Below are positions 50,646-51,288 of a DNA stretch of 51,288 bases, piece by piece; within the stretch, counting starts at the first letter, position 1; the number at the start of each line of letters is the position of its first letter. Origin of the DNA: [Flexibacter] sp. ATCC 35208. Lineage in GTDB: Bacteria > Bacteroidota > Bacteroidia > Chitinophagales > Chitinophagaceae. The DNA lies in contig NZ_MTKN01000059.1 of the NCBI RefSeq assembly GCF_001975825.1, positions 1 to 51,288 of the forward strand, read 5' to 3'. A model generated the notes under the pieces. It was not told where the DNA came from. It searched no databases and saw only the letters and a program-made list of their open reading frames with translations. Position numbers and translations under genes: made by a program.

Positions 50646-51215
50646 TTATTGCTTTCCTTGTTTGCTTAATAACAACTTCAAATTTCTTTTCCCGTTTTGA
50701 ATATAGCTCTTTACCTGTAGCAAACTATATCCTGTCTTTTCCGTAATCTCTGAATAAGAGCATTTTTCAAGATAGAACAATTTTACGCAGATACGTTGTT
50801 CATCATTCAACTGTTCCAGTGCCTGTTCCATATTAGTAAGGAGCACTTCTTTCTCTGCTAAGTTAGCTTTTTCTTCAGGAGGGGCAGGATCGTTCAGGTG
50901 TTTTTCGTTTACTTCTTCCTGTCTTACATGGTTGCGTTGTCTGAGTTGCATGAGACAATGGTTTTTGGTGACCATATAAATCCATGCCCTGAAAAACTGT
51001 ACCTGGTGTTTGTTGATATCTGCTAATACTTTCAAAAAGATCTGTTGTACACTATCCCTTGCATCTTCCTCATTTTTAAGGTATTTCATGCACATACCGA
51101 GTAGGAGGATGGCATACCTGTCAAAGAGGATGCCTACCCATTGGCTGTTGTCATCGGATTTGTACCGTTGCAGCAGTTCTTCGTCTGTTAATTCCTGGCT
51201 GTTCTTGATATTCAC
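50646..51215 (-). CDS. ECF RNA polymerase sigma factor
   Basis: 189 residues from the GTG at 51215 (VNIKNSQELTDEELLQRYKS); the open frame continues upstream to 51281 but that part is not family-like, and a TATCTTTA promoter-like box lies only 5 bp before the GTG, within it. Region 2: FDRYAILLLGMCMKYLKNEEDARDSVQQIFLKVL; region 4: LNDEQRICVKLFYLEKCSYSEITEKTGYSLLQVKSYIQNGKRNLK (split motifs). First gene of the pair with the zinc anti-sigma factor. Confidence 0.9.
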   Translation of the reverse strand: MNIKNSQELTDEELLQRYKSDDNSQWVGILFDRYAILLLGMCMKYLKNEEDARDSVQQIFLKVLADINKHQVQFFRAWIYMVTKNHCLMQLRQRNHVRQEEVNEKHLNDPAPPEEKANLAEKEVLLTNMEQALEQLNDEQRICVKLFYLEKCSYSEITEKTGYSLLQVKSYIQNGKRNLKLLLSKQGKQ

Positions 51216-51288
51216 GCGATAAAGATAGAAACTTATAATATATAGATGCAGGGTTGGAGGAATTCCATAAAAAACCCTCATGAACCGG

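Overview
This window is chromosomal DNA from a Bacteroidota bacterium, most likely a Chitinophaga-like member of the Chitinophagaceae. The reasons are the -7 promoter boxes of the TAnnTTTG type in front of several genes, the near absence of Shine-Dalgarno sequences, the SusC/FecR/ECF-sigma trio, DUF4252 proteins, a BT_3928-type DoxX protein and an OMP_b-brl_3 barrel. The genus is inferred from gene style. I saw no rRNA, tRNA, CRISPR array, prophage or intact insertion sequence.

Layout. 1-4.2 kb: proline degradation (pruA), a lipoprotein peroxiredoxin, and the pyrimidine pair pyrR-pyrB. 4.4-9.5 kb: an ECF sigma / FecR / SusC regulon on the minus strand with no SusD. 9.5-10.6 kb: non-coding, structured and repeat-rich. 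10.6-15.7 kb: a DUF486 membrane protein, then an operon of a PIG-L deacetylase with a ThuA-like tail, two mini membrane proteins missed by length cut-offs (13754 and 13944), and a sodium:solute symporter. 15.9-18.6 kb: a four-gene minus-strand operon in which a soluble protein, a 7-TM protein, a histidine kinase and a response regulator appear to form a split sensor. 19-21 kb: a beta-sandwich protein and a PI-PLC-like lipoprotein. 21-24.8 kb: xerD, ndk, nrnA and an FKBP. 24.8-30.1 kb: a decayed gene, a VOC protein, cdaA, folP, the DoxX protein and a lone ABC permease. 30.2-33 kb: sigma, putative anti-sigma and two DUF4252 genes. 33.2-38.6 kb: dciA-like, recF, pdhA, a TPR protein, ribH, a CCG-domain protein and an EVE-domain protein. 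39.3-44.2 kb: an outer-membrane barrel, a secreted protein, PAP2 and a sirtuin without zinc cysteines. 44.4-51.2 kb: a saccharopine-reductase-like gene, gyrA, a TPR protein and a sigma/anti-sigma pair.

The most striking feature is not a gene. After at least eight genes (pyrR, the symporter, the response regulator, the putative anti-sigma, dciA-like, ribH, the CCG gene and the sirtuin; xerD in miniature) the intergenic DNA is made of decaying tandem copies of that gene's own last 20-80 bp. Several copies still end in a stop codon at the matching place. The clearest case is pyrR, whose last 77 bp is followed by four more units of exactly 77 bp, each ending in a stop. I call these gene-tail echoes. 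In this window they occur only after genes that have no hairpin terminator directly after the stop. Other repeat systems are a dispersed palindromic element (TGAAAATGGTTTTCAT core) at three loci, a 32-bp tandem array before DUF486, and an 11-bp array after it that runs into a 43-bp hairpin with an inverted continuation on the far side.

Starts were moved from the longest reading frame where a signal peptide, family length or codon choice indicated it. Gene coordinates include the stop codon. All functional names come from motif recognition by eye; no database search was run.
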